Origin: Enterococcus ureasiticus
GTDB taxonomy: Bacteria; Bacillota; Bacilli; Lactobacillales; Enterococcaceae
DNA length: 64,000 nt
Assembly: GCF_001730285.1 (NCBI RefSeq)
Contig: NZ_MIJZ01000017.1
Coordinates: forward strand, 41,905 to 105,904
Reading direction: 5' to 3'
Shown piece after piece: positions 16,265 to 24,599 of the stretch. The translations under genes and the position numbers were made by a program. The notes under the pieces were generated by a model, which was not told the origin of the DNA, made no database searches, and worked only from the letters and a program-made list of their open reading frames with translations. Within the stretch, counting starts at the first letter, position 1. Each line of letters begins with the position of its first letter.

Positions 16265-17304
16265 TTTTTTCTCCCTTCTTCCAAAACTGAAATCAAATTA
16301 TAAGATGCTAATAATCGTTTAGGTGTATTGAATCCCATATCTGGCAACAAAAGATAGATGATATTGACCAACAAACGATATTCCTGAAATTGTTCGGAAA
16401 AATAAAATTTCAGATTCGAGAGCTTAAATGATTCCTTATGGAACTCACTGTATCTTCGAAAACTAAGCATACTGAATATATTTGATAGTTTTACTTTTTT
16501 GGGTAAATTCTTTTGAAGTTCCATGAATTGATTGATTACAATCTCCCATTTACGAAGGATTTCATCCGACTGATCATTTCCTGTCAAAATCGACTGACTA
16601 TTTCTTATTGTATCCCTCATGCTTTCAAACTCTTCTCCGTGTTCCAAGTAGTATTGTTCAAACATCTTATGATAATTTTGCATCTCCTGCTTACGAATAT
16701 TAATAAATCCCAAATAATGAGACTTAAAAGACAAATATCCTCGATACGATGTACCATCTAATTTTTGCGAACAAGTTAAAAATAAAGCAACTAAGAATTT
16801 TTGTTTTTCCAATTCATTTAATTGCTCAACTAGTAAATTTGTACCGTCGATCAATCCTCCCTGCTCGAACAACCAGTTGTTGACCATATTCTTCGCTTCT
16901 TCTGAATAATATTCACCTTCTCTTGGAACTGACTCTATTTCGTCCAATATAACAGCGAAATTTTGATAGTCCCCTATCCCCTTTGAGAGCCCATTCATTC
17001 GACGAATATTTTGCTGATTTTCAAAATAAACAGACTTTTCTACAAATTGATTGCCATATTGTCTTTTAAATTCAGCCATTCTTGCTTCCATTGCGACCTG
17101 CAAATTGATTGCTTCTTCTGTCGTTCCTTGAATATAGACATTGATTATCGGTCCAACATTTAACGTACGATGGAAAAAGCAACTGTCACTACCATATGAT
17201 TCACGAAATTTTTTCATTTCCGGAATCAGTTCTTCTCTAATGAATTTTTGTTTAAATGTATTTTGGGTATTTAATGCAATCGTTATTTTATGAATTTTCG
17301 CCAT
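16261..17304 (-). CDS. Split LanB elimination-domain protein (TclL-like)
   Basis: A 347-residue protein adjacent to and overlapping the LanB N-terminal gene by 17 bases, the order seen for TclK-TclL and TbtB-TbtC. The sequence is compatible with a SpaB_C-type fold: a strand pair near GPIINVYIQGTTEEA at about 51-65, LVALFLTCSQKLDGTSYRGY in the middle, and LSFKSHYLGFI just after. In thiopeptide pathways this partner removes glutamate from glutamylated Ser/Thr to give dehydroamino acids. GAGGTGAAAG precedes the ATG. The other thiopeptide-type protein at 11562-12386 could exchange roles with it, as sequence alone does not fully separate them. Confidence 0.65.
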   Translation of the reverse strand: MAKIHKITIALNTQNTFKQKFIREELIPEMKKFRESYGSDSCFFHRTLNVGPIINVYIQGTTEEAINLQVAMEARMAEFKRQYGNQFVEKSVYFENQQNIRRMNGLSKGIGDYQNFAVILDEIESVPREGEYYSEEAKNMVNNWLFEQGGLIDGTNLLVEQLNELEKQKFLVALFLTCSQKLDGTSYRGYLSFKSHYLGFINIRKQEMQNYHKMFEQYYLEHGEEFESMRDTIRNSQSILTGNDQSDEILRKWEIVINQFMELQKNLPKKVKLSNIFSMLSFRRYSEFHKESFKLSNLKFYFSEQFQEYRLLVNIIYLLLPDMGFNTPKRLLASYNLISVLEEGRKK

Positions 17305-19798
17305 TTATCACTTTCACCTCTTTCATGTATTCACTTGCGCTGATATTTTCAGGCAAAATTTCTGAGATCAAAAGATCATTGTTTGTCTTCATGGTATTTA
17401 AAAATAATTTATACAGCAAAACGTTATTTAAATCGATGTACTGGGGTTTGTTAAACTCAAATGATAGTGACTTGACTTGGCTGTCTACAAATTGCTTTTT
17501 ACGTGATTGGATAAAGAATGATGAACCAATACCATTTTCTGCCAACTTTTCCCGAATTGAGAGATACAAATGTTCTTCTGTATTATTCGCGTCATGCTTG
17601 AAGTAATCTGCTTTGCAATATAAATGTGCCCGTTCCAGTACTATATCTTTGAATTTCATTTGCGGACTTCTAATTGCTAAGTTGTTCTTTCTTTGATTTA
17701 GCCAAAACAAAGATAAATCATTAATAAAACTGATATTTGAAAAAATTGATGTAATAAACGCAAATTTACCTGGATACAGCGCTCGAATGAGGCTAGAAGA
17801 AATAACAGGTTTATAGTTTTTTCCATCATGTTGGAGAACAAACTCCCCCTCTTCAAAATCGAGATCAGATCGTTCTTCATACACATGCTTTTTAAAAATA
17901 TCTTTTTCTCCATTATCTTTAGATAAATCATCCATATACCTTGTTTCATAATAAGGAATATCTACCACGTTAGCATTAAATGCTAATGGTTCATGTAATT
18001 CAGCGATTTCATGATGCTCATTTCGATAAAAATCCTTCACTTCTTTGCCATAGGTTTCCAAGATATTTGTATAGCGTAAAAATCTCTGATAAAAACTTCC
18101 ATAGCCAGGATAGATTTTATTAATAACTGTTTGATTTTGTTTATCGTTTTGATAAAATACTGAATAATATCCTTCTCTTTGAATACCTTTCGTTTTCAGT
18201 TTGTGGCTTAGTTCTTTTAGTTTCTCAGTAAGATCTAGGGTTTGTTTTTCGTCACTATACTGGGTTAAATGTTTCGCAAATTCATTCTGTAATTCAAATA
18301 AAAATTGATTTAAAAGTGATTTTGTTTCAAATTGATGCCATGGGTCTGTCCAATACTGTCCATATTTCAAGTTTACATCTGTCAATACTTTTAAAATTGC
18401 GGGATGATTCATTTCAATCCGTTCATTTTCCTTGTATTTTTCAACTTCCACAGCAAATTCATTTTTGATTTTCTCATTGATATCAAAAATTGGAAAAACA
18501 CTCAATAACTCTTCCATATGCTTAGATAAAATACCAGGAGGCGTAGTCCCATGTTCATTAGCAATTACATTATCTCCATAGACCAAAAGTTGTCTGGATG
18601 GAACATTTATTCCAATTGCCATAGAAAGCTCTTCGTAACAATTAATGATTTGATTATAAAGATCAATTGAAAATTCTTGATTTATCTTTATAAATAACGC
18701 TCTAAGCTTTAAGCTGGAATCGATAATTTGATTAATTGTCGTAATTTTCTGACCAAAAATGTCTTCGATTGTTTCAGTGAACTCTTGAATAATATCAATA
18801 CGATCTGTCAATTGTTGTTTAAGCTCTAAAACACCCAAATCATGCAGCTTTTTTACAATTGCTTTCGCTCGTTCAATTGTTATATCAAACTTTTTACAGA
18901 AATAAGAAGTTTCAAAAAGCTGATCTGAATGTTGAAGTAATACTTCAATCACTTCATTGCTTTCTGTTTTACGCAAGACATCTTTTGATTTGAAAATCTT
19001 ATAGTTATCACTTTCATTCTTAAAGATATAAAGCCCGTCATCACTCATTTTTGTAATTCGGTTGTTCACTTTGAATTGTGTATACTCAATATACTTTTCA
19101 CTCAATAATAGATGCTCTAGCGCACGATGGAAGAAAACATAGTTTGGCGTAACTTGATTTTTCTTAACAAGATAATTGAAATTCTCAACTTGATCAGAAT
19201 AAAATTTTACCGTATTAAAATAAAAATTGGGACTCGTTTTTGTTGTTGCTTTAGAGACTACTTTCATTAATGGAATCTCGACTTTACGCAACTTCTTCTT
19301 TTTCCCTTCAAATTCTCCGTTTAGATATTTTTGAGTATTCTGATAAAGTTCCTGATTTGTTAGATACAACATCTGTTGAATCTCTTGATTCTCCATCAAA
19401 AAATGTTTAAGCTCTTTTCTATTAGAAACTTCTGATTTTTGCAGTACATCACTGATCAAAAGAAATGACTCTTGACAGCCTTTACGATACTCTTCATATT
19501 TGATAAGTAACGGCTGAATAGCGTTGTATTCTGAATCATTAAGTAAGGTATCAAAAGAAATATCTAAACTTTTCTTTTTCAACTTTTTTCTCAACTTTGA
19601 AAGCTGACTTTTACTTAACAGATCTTCTTGTCCATTTAATTTCGTTACCATATCCTGACAAAATTTGTTAAACTGTCTGTGTTTTTCTTTATATTTTTCA
19701 TACGTTTCTTCCATTCTATAAGCATCCGTATATAATCCTTGTGCATCATATTTACTTCTTTCAATGATGATAGGATGAGACTTTGTTTCTTGAGTCAT
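17288..19798 (-). CDS. LanB-type N-terminal dehydratase (glutamyl-tRNA dependent)
   Basis: An 836-residue lantibiotic dehydratase N-terminal domain protein, the size expected for stand-alone TclK/TbtB/LazB enzymes. It transfers glutamate from Glu-tRNA onto Ser and Thr side chains of the azole-bearing precursor. The segment VVSKATTKTSPNFYFNTVKF (about 179-198) corresponds to the family's Arg/Ser-Pro motif, though it lacks the usual SPRSTPFG wording. The C-terminal region (SLIRALYPGKFAFITSIFSN) also fits the family. The protein is soluble with long helical stretches. GAAAGGAATC precedes the ATG. It is the first modification gene after the ABC exporter genes. Confidence 0.85.
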   Translation of the reverse strand: MTQETKSHPIIIERSKYDAQGLYTDAYRMEETYEKYKEKHRQFNKFCQDMVTKLNGQEDLLSKSQLSKLRKKLKKKSLDISFDTLLNDSEYNAIQPLLIKYEEYRKGCQESFLLISDVLQKSEVSNRKELKHFLMENQEIQQMLYLTNQELYQNTQKYLNGEFEGKKKKLRKVEIPLMKVVSKATTKTSPNFYFNTVKFYSDQVENFNYLVKKNQVTPNYVFFHRALEHLLLSEKYIEYTQFKVNNRITKMSDDGLYIFKNESDNYKIFKSKDVLRKTESNEVIEVLLQHSDQLFETSYFCKKFDITIERAKAIVKKLHDLGVLELKQQLTDRIDIIQEFTETIEDIFGQKITTINQIIDSSLKLRALFIKINQEFSIDLYNQIINCYEELSMAIGINVPSRQLLVYGDNVIANEHGTTPPGILSKHMEELLSVFPIFDINEKIKNEFAVEVEKYKENERIEMNHPAILKVLTDVNLKYGQYWTDPWHQFETKSLLNQFLFELQNEFAKHLTQYSDEKQTLDLTEKLKELSHKLKTKGIQREGYYSVFYQNDKQNQTVINKIYPGYGSFYQRFLRYTNILETYGKEVKDFYRNEHHEIAELHEPLAFNANVVDIPYYETRYMDDLSKDNGEKDIFKKHVYEERSDLDFEEGEFVLQHDGKNYKPVISSSLIRALYPGKFAFITSIFSNISFINDLSLFWLNQRKNNLAIRSPQMKFKDIVLERAHLYCKADYFKHDANNTEEHLYLSIREKLAENGIGSSFFIQSRKKQFVDSQVKSLSFEFNKPQYIDLNNVLLYKLFLNTMKTNNDLLISEILPENISASEYMKEVKVINGENS

Positions 19799-19829
19799 AC
19801 AAATTGATTCCTTTCTTTCTATTTACTCA

Positions 19830-20648
19830 CTAAATTACTTCAGAAGCATTTGATAACGGAAGTTGTCCTTTACTATCTGATTTCTGTTTTAATGAAATTT
19901 TTCCTTTTTTCCATTTATAAATAACCAAAATATATAAAACACTTAAAAGCAATCCCAATACTACATATGATTTCCAAATATTTGCTCCATACATTTCCCG
20001 CATATTTGAAGCCCAAAATGTTCTCAAAATCAAGTTTGCATGATACAACGGATTGAACTGTGCAGCTTTTTGCGCCCATTCAGGTAAACTCATTAAGGGA
20101 ATAGAAGCGTCTGAAAGCATGAACATTGGGAAAAATGCAGTCATCATTGCAATCGAGTATGTGTTAAGCTTATTTACTAGAAAAGCAATCCCAACACCCA
20201 AAGATAAAGAATACAGAATAAAGAGAGTGTACATTGCCACAAAGCCTAAACGGTCTAACCCAATCGGAATAGAGAATGAAAAGTGCGCAACTAATAAAAT
20301 CAATACAAAACCAAGAAACGCCAGCATAAATGCTTTAGATAAGATTACCCCAATGAAACGAGTCAAAGAAATAGGTGTTGTTAAAATACGATTGTAGATA
20401 CCTTTTTCTTTATCTGAGATCACTTGATTTCCAACATTAAATACAGATGTAGAAAATAGAACCAACATACAAAAACCTGGGATATACATTGAAAAGAAGT
20501 CTGCTGCTCCATAATCTTGTGACGAGTATAAGCTTCCAAAGAATAGAAAACTTGCTACTGGCATCACTAAGCTGAACAGTAAGTAAAACGGTTGTCTTAA
20601 ATAAATTTTAAATTCAACTTTTAATTGCTGCAAAATACTTGCTATCAT
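19830..20648 (-). CDS. ABC-2 type exporter, membrane subunit
   Basis: A 272-residue membrane protein with six predicted transmembrane segments. The first is around PFYLLFSLVMPVASFLFFGS and the last near VVLGLLLSVLYILVIYKWKK. This is the ABC2_membrane architecture of antibiotic and bacteriocin exporters (DrrB-like). It starts 5 bases after the ATPase gene and precedes the dehydratase gene by 31 bases. AAGGAGCG is its ribosome-binding site. Its likely job is export of the mature thiopeptide and/or producer self-protection. No peptidase domain is present, so leader removal must occur elsewhere; thiopeptide pyridine synthases release the leader themselves. Confidence 0.88.
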   Translation of the reverse strand: MIASILQQLKVEFKIYLRQPFYLLFSLVMPVASFLFFGSLYSSQDYGAADFFSMYIPGFCMLVLFSTSVFNVGNQVISDKEKGIYNRILTTPISLTRFIGVILSKAFMLAFLGFVLILLVAHFSFSIPIGLDRLGFVAMYTLFILYSLSLGVGIAFLVNKLNTYSIAMMTAFFPMFMLSDASIPLMSLPEWAQKAAQFNPLYHANLILRTFWASNMREMYGANIWKSYVVLGLLLSVLYILVIYKWKKGKISLKQKSDSKGQLPLSNASEVI

Positions 20649-20653
20649 AATTA

Positions 20654-21337
20654 TTACGCTCCTTTATTTTTTTCTAAATACAGATCATTCATATTTGTAT
20701 CATGTTTATTTAAAATATCTGAAATTTTTCCACATTCTACAACTCGTCCTTTTTTCAGAAACAATATATGTGTGCAGTTGGATTCAACTTCATCCATATA
20801 ATGAGATGATAGAAAAACAATATTTTCTTTAGCAAAACGGTGAACGATATCCCACAACTCTTTACGTGCAATCGGATCTAATCCCGTAGTAGGTTCATCT
20901 AAGATCATGATTTCAGGGTTATTTAAAAGCGCTAATGCGATATTTACCTTTTGCTTCATTCCGCCAGATAAATCTTTATAAAATTTATGACTGTATTCTT
21001 TGATCTGAGTAATATCCATCAATTCATCAATATCTACTGATTCTTTATAAAAAGACGAAAATAACTTCAGTAATTCGATGACTTTCGCATCATCATAAAA
21101 TGCATTATTTTGTAGAACAACTCCTAATTTTGATTTGTATTTCTTATCAATCTTTACATTCATTTTGCCGCCATCTTCTTTTCTCAAGCCACACAGTATT
21201 TCCAGTAATGTAGTCTTTCCAGAACCATTATGACCAACGACCCCAACAATTGAATTCTTAGGAAAATCAAAGCTTACTGATTGAAGTGCTGTTGTTTCCC
21301 CATATTTTTTTGTAATTTGATTCGCTGTAATATTCAT
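20654..21337 (-). CDS. ABC exporter ATP-binding subunit
   Basis: A 227-residue single-domain ABC ATPase. Walker A is GHNGSGKTT (about 36-44), the Q-loop lies in GVVLQNN, the signature is LSGGMKQK, Walker B is MILDEPTTGLDP, and the switch His is in SSHYMDE. The C-terminal extension is short. It pairs with the ABC-2 permease encoded immediately downstream. AGGAAGGATG precedes the ATG. It lies about 200 bases after the second precursor gene, beyond a hairpin. It is the first gene after the structural peptides, consistent with combined export/immunity in the cluster. Confidence 0.93.
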   Translation of the reverse strand: MNITANQITKKYGETTALQSVSFDFPKNSIVGVVGHNGSGKTTLLEILCGLRKEDGGKMNVKIDKKYKSKLGVVLQNNAFYDDAKVIELLKLFSSFYKESVDIDELMDITQIKEYSHKFYKDLSGGMKQKVNIALALLNNPEIMILDEPTTGLDPIARKELWDIVHRFAKENIVFLSSHYMDEVESNCTHILFLKKGRVVECGKISDILNKHDTNMNDLYLEKNKGA

Positions 21338-21379
21338 TTCTATTCATCCTTCCTAATACATTTCATTTAACAGGAGAAC

Positions 21380-21407
21380 CTAAGTGTTTAATTATTCCTA
21401 CACTTAG
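21380..21407 (-). promoter_or_regulatory. Hairpin between the precursor genes and the biosynthetic operon
   Basis: 21380-21387 (CTAAGTGT) and 21400-21407 (ACACTTAG) form a perfect 8-bp stem with a 12-base loop. No T-run follows on the minus strand. Lying within the 202-base gap between precursor B and the ABC ATPase, it could be a leaky terminator, processing site or RNA stabiliser. Any of these would keep the peptide mRNA more abundant than the enzyme mRNA. Confidence 0.5.
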
Positions 21408-21539
21408 CGTTTAAATTATGCTCTAATAACTAAAGGCAGCTTACTTCAAACACTTATGGTAGAGCCATTCAAATCAATTTTTTAAAGTGTTGTGCCGCCA
21501 ACTTAATCTCCCGTTAAAATAATGTATAAGCCTGTTTTA

Positions 21540-21737
21540 TCAAGTGATACTAATTGACGAGTTACTACAACATGATGTCGATGCACAACATGAACAACTA
21601 TTACATGATGAAATTCCACTTGATGCTGCTGTCTCAGATAGTGTGATTGTTTCATCGATCTCAATCAATTCTACTTCTCCAAATAATTCATCTAATTCTT
21701 CGATATGATTCTCAAACTTTTTTTCTTCTGTCTTCAT
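21540..21737 (-). CDS. Thiopeptide precursor peptide B
   Basis: A 65-residue RiPP precursor. The acidic leader contains IEELDELFGEVELIEID and ends near SETAASSGIS. The core is Ser44 to Thr65: SCNSCSCCASTSCC followed by SNSSISIT. Leader and most of the core are identical to precursor A; they differ at 59 (Asn for Ser), 62 (Ile for Val) and 64 (Ile for Phe), plus the first ten or so leader residues. Six Cys and many Ser/Thr in the core, with a split LanB and YcaO in the same operon, mark it as a thiopeptide. AAAGGA and TAGGA precede the ATG. Confidence 0.92.
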   Translation of the reverse strand: MKTEEKKFENHIEELDELFGEVELIEIDETITLSETAASSGISSCNSCSCCASTSCCSNSSISIT

Positions 21738-21757
21738 TCCTACAGTTCCTTTCTTTA

Positions 21758-21955
21758 TTAAGTAAAACTTACTGATGAACTACTGCAACACGATGTCGAC
21801 GCACAGCATGAACAACTATTACATGATGAAATTCCACTTGATGCTGCTGTCTCAGATAGTGTGATTGTTTCATCAATTTCAATCAATTCTACTTCTCCAA
21901 ACAATTCATCCAGTTCTTCGATTTCTGTATCAATAGCTTTTAATTCTTTCTCCAT
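21758..21955 (-). CDS. Thiopeptide precursor peptide A
   Basis: A 65-residue precursor, first gene of the cluster transcript. The leader (1-43) is strongly acidic with an LDELFGEVELIEI helix typical of RRE-bound leaders. The core from Ser44 is SCNSCSCCASTSCC followed by SSSSVSFT. Numbered from Ser44, residues S1, S4, C5, S6, C7, A9, S10, S12 and C13 coincide with the lactazole core as I recall it (SWGSCSCQASSSCA). By analogy S1 and S12 would form the pyridine of a 32-membered ring, and T11 and C13 would become flanking azoles. The C-terminal tail of S15-T22 is longer. GAGG precedes the ATG. Confidence 0.92.
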   Translation of the reverse strand: MEKELKAIDTEIEELDELFGEVELIEIDETITLSETAASSGISSCNSCSCCASTSCCSSSSVSFT

Positions 21956-22033
21956 TACTAAACCTCTTTCTTTTGTTTTTTAGAACATTCAATTTCTTTC
22001 AGTTTTGCTTTTTATGACTTGTTCTATGCTTTT

Positions 22034-22100
22034 ATTATAGGCTCATTCTATAAATATCAACGTTTGGATCTAAAAAACTAGATTCAAAGTCACCAACGTT
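22034..22100 (-). promoter_or_regulatory. Probable promoter of the thiopeptide precursor operon
   Basis: On the minus strand TTGATA (complement of 22055-22060) and TATAAT (complement of 22034-22039) are only 15 bases apart. That suboptimal spacing suggests activator dependence. CAACGTT occurs at 22058-22064, overlapping the -35, and again at 22094-22100, 36 bases upstream. An imperfect palindrome (ATCTAGTTTTTTAGAT) lies between the two copies. The first gene starts at 21955, giving a roughly 70-base untranslated leader. Which regulator binds is not known; the adjacent AgrA-type protein is a candidate. Confidence 0.55.
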
Positions 22101-22225
22101 TCTCTCCATATTTTAAAAACGATTTTGATAACAGAATCGTATGCTAAATGGGTCTTTTGTTAGTAGGTAAACACAAATAAAAAAACTGAATGATTTGTAA
22201 AGCGAACATTCTCTTAAAATTTAGT

Positions 22226-22258
22226 AAAAAAAAGACACCTTCTCGATATGAGAAAGTG
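22226..22258 (-). terminator. Terminator of the wall-anchored glycoamylase-like gene
   Basis: 22236-22244 and 22250-22258 (CACCTTCTC, loop, GAGAAAGTG) form a stem with one mismatch. Its minus-strand 3' side is followed by TCTTTTTTTT. It separates the surface-protein gene from the thiopeptide promoter. Confidence 0.75.
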
Positions 22259-22345
22259 CTTTACTAGCTAAAATCGATATTCTATTTTAATCAACACAGT
22301 ATAACAAAGGAAATTTTGAAAGATACTTCTACCGATTTAATTAAA

Positions 22346-24487
22346 TTACATATTTTTTTTATAGATTACAACAACTAAGCTACTTACTAACAATAACCCA
22401 CAAATACCAACAAACTCAACCTTTTCTCCAGTTTTTGGCAATGTGTTTGATTTCGTTGTTGGGATATTTTCTTTTTTTAATACATTTCCGTTATCTGTGG
22501 TTATGTTATCTAAACCAAGTTTTTTCCAGTGTGCATATAATTTTATATCGCTGTCTGGCATAGACATTTTTCTAAAATCCCATACATTATCTTCTGCATC
22601 ATACCACCCAATAAAGGTGTGGCCCGAACGTGTTGGCGCTGGTGTTGGCTCCATCACTTTAGAGCCAAATGCTATATTTTGCTCAGCTGGTACTGGACTC
22701 CCCCCTCCATTTAAATCAAAAGTAACAGTATACGTGTTTATTCGCCATTGGGCATACAACGTTAAATCTTTATCCGGCATTACATCCATAGAAAAATTCC
22801 ATACTTTTTCTGATCCAGCTATGTTTGTACTCCAACCAGCAAACGTATAGCCTAAACGAGTTGGATCAGGAGTTGGTGTTTCTATATTCACTCCAACCCC
22901 TACACTTTGTATTGGAGGTACCTCACTTGTTCCACCATTTAAATCAAAAGTAACAGTATGCTTATCCATTTCCCATTGGGCATACAGCGTTAAATCTTGC
23001 GTCGGCGTCATCCCTTCAGAAAAATTCCATGCGCCTGCTGATCCATCCACCGTCCTACTCCAGCCAGCAAACGTATAGTCAGGGCGTGTTGGTTTAGTCG
23101 TTGGTTCTTGCAACGTATCACCAACAGTCAAATGTTGTGCTGGCGGTATCTCACCTGTCCCACCATTTAAATCAAAATCTACTTTCGTAAAAAAATTGTT
23201 ATTATCTTGAAAAAAAGTAAGACCAATATCATCGTCTAACGTTGCAAGTCCAAAAATAAATGTCGAGTAATCAATACCTTGGATTGAATTAGCTTTCCAT
23301 GCAGGATCTACCACGCTATATCTCCAAAGAATTTCTTTTGAAGAATCAGATTGTAAACGATAAATTCCTTTTTTATTTGCATACAAATCTAACAAATCTT
23401 GAGTACCACTAGGATTTACAGGTAAAAAGCCTGCGATAATATGAGGAGAAATAGTTATTAATTCATTATTATTTATTGCATCCGCATGATAGCCATATCC
23501 TTCTGGAGATGCTCCTGGACCATTTCCCCATTCATAAGAAGCTGTTTTTTTCGTTCCTTCACTCCAAAGTTTATCAGCTTTATAGCCATTTTCGATATAA
23601 ACATTATACTCATTTGACTCAGAAAACATATTCACCATGTAGTATGGAAATAACAACGTAAATGATGATAGATAATGGTCTGGATGGTCAGTCAAAAGGC
23701 TTACATCAGCAAATTGCTTGTTTAACAGTTTGTCTGGAGTTGCGTAATGATTTTGCCAAAATTTGACTGCTTTACTTTCTGGGTTACTAATATTTTGATT
23801 ATAAGCTAACCACGCCACAATGATGTATTCGTTATACGGTAATGTTATTGAATTTGAACCACCTGTTCCATCTTCATTCATTGTAAGATAAATTCCGCCA
23901 GTATCAATGTCAGCGATTGCCGCTTCAAAATCTATCGAATGATAAAGTTTAGCAACAGATTCACTTAGTGCTGCATCATTAAAATATTTTTCAGCAAACA
24001 TGGCACCCACTAAAAATATTGCCGTATCAATCGTGCTATATTCAGAATTCCATTCCTGTACCCCAGTTTCCATATTAATGAAATGCCTGTAAAAGCCATT
24101 TGATGTTCTGTCAGCATGAAAACCAGCTGTTTGATCTGTCATTGTCGCCACAGTTTTTCTTGCTTTTTCCACAGCGTTTTCTTCCCAATTCTTTTTATCA
24201 GCGATGGTCAATGACATTAAGCCAACACCAGTTGCTGCAACTGATGAAGGATGATAATTTTCGCCAGGTTCAAGCAAAATACTATCTCTGTAAACACCTA
24301 AATCATTTCTTAAATCTTTAAAAACATCGTAACTATTCCTAAATAGCCTGTCTAATTGTTCATTTTTAGTGGCTTTCATTTCAAAATTTTGATTTTTTTC
24401 ATTATTTTGAGCAAAGCTGCTGATAGCAAAGGATAACGATAGTACAAGTAGAAATAGAAAAGCTATAAATTTTGGTCTATTTTTCAC
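22346..24487 (-). CDS. Wall-anchored glycoamylase-like protein with InlB-type repeats
   Basis: A 713-residue secreted protein. A signal peptide (hydrophobic IAFLFLLVLSLSFAISSFAQ) is followed by an alpha/alpha-toroid domain to about residue 440. There GFHADRTSNGFYRHF and WNSEYSTIDTAIFLVGAMFA resemble the glycoamylase-like (PF10091, GH144-type) glucanase family. Three 70-residue Listeria-Bacteroides (InlB B) repeats follow, each with TFDLNGG and YTFAGWS or similar and ending LYAQW/LYAHW. Then come a sortase motif LPKTGE, a membrane helix and a short basic tail. I start at GTG 24487, because AGGAG lies 7 bases before it and directly after the ATG at 24505. A palindromic operator lies upstream. 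Confidence 0.8.
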   Translation of the reverse strand: MKNRPKFIAFLFLLVLSLSFAISSFAQNNEKNQNFEMKATKNEQLDRLFRNSYDVFKDLRNDLGVYRDSILLEPGENYHPSSVAATGVGLMSLTIADKKNWEENAVEKARKTVATMTDQTAGFHADRTSNGFYRHFINMETGVQEWNSEYSTIDTAIFLVGAMFAEKYFNDAALSESVAKLYHSIDFEAAIADIDTGGIYLTMNEDGTGGSNSITLPYNEYIIVAWLAYNQNISNPESKAVKFWQNHYATPDKLLNKQFADVSLLTDHPDHYLSSFTLLFPYYMVNMFSESNEYNVYIENGYKADKLWSEGTKKTASYEWGNGPGASPEGYGYHADAINNNELITISPHIIAGFLPVNPSGTQDLLDLYANKKGIYRLQSDSSKEILWRYSVVDPAWKANSIQGIDYSTFIFGLATLDDDIGLTFFQDNNNFFTKVDFDLNGGTGEIPPAQHLTVGDTLQEPTTKPTRPDYTFAGWSRTVDGSAGAWNFSEGMTPTQDLTLYAQWEMDKHTVTFDLNGGTSEVPPIQSVGVGVNIETPTPDPTRLGYTFAGWSTNIAGSEKVWNFSMDVMPDKDLTLYAQWRINTYTVTFDLNGGGSPVPAEQNIAFGSKVMEPTPAPTRSGHTFIGWYDAEDNVWDFRKMSMPDSDIKLYAHWKKLGLDNITTDNGNVLKKENIPTTKSNTLPKTGEKVEFVGICGLLLVSSLVVVIYKKNM

Positions 24488-24508
24488 GTAAAAGCTCCTT
24501 TTCATATT

Positions 24509-24560
24509 TATCGAAACGTTTCGATAACATTGTATAATAATCTTGTCTCAAATGCAAACG
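24509..24560 (-). promoter_or_regulatory. Promoter with LacI-type palindromic operator
   Basis: 24509-24526 is a perfect 18-base palindrome, TATCGAAACGTTTCGATA, with the AAACGTTT centre typical of LacI/GalR-family operators. It is just downstream of a minus-strand promoter (TTGCAT, 17 bases, TACAAT). A repressor bound here would block transcription, suggesting sugar-dependent expression of the wall-anchored enzyme. No LacI-type gene is in the window. Confidence 0.7.
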
Positions 24561-24599
24561 CTTACTCCAAAAAGTGTGTGTTAAGATTCACTTGGTAAA

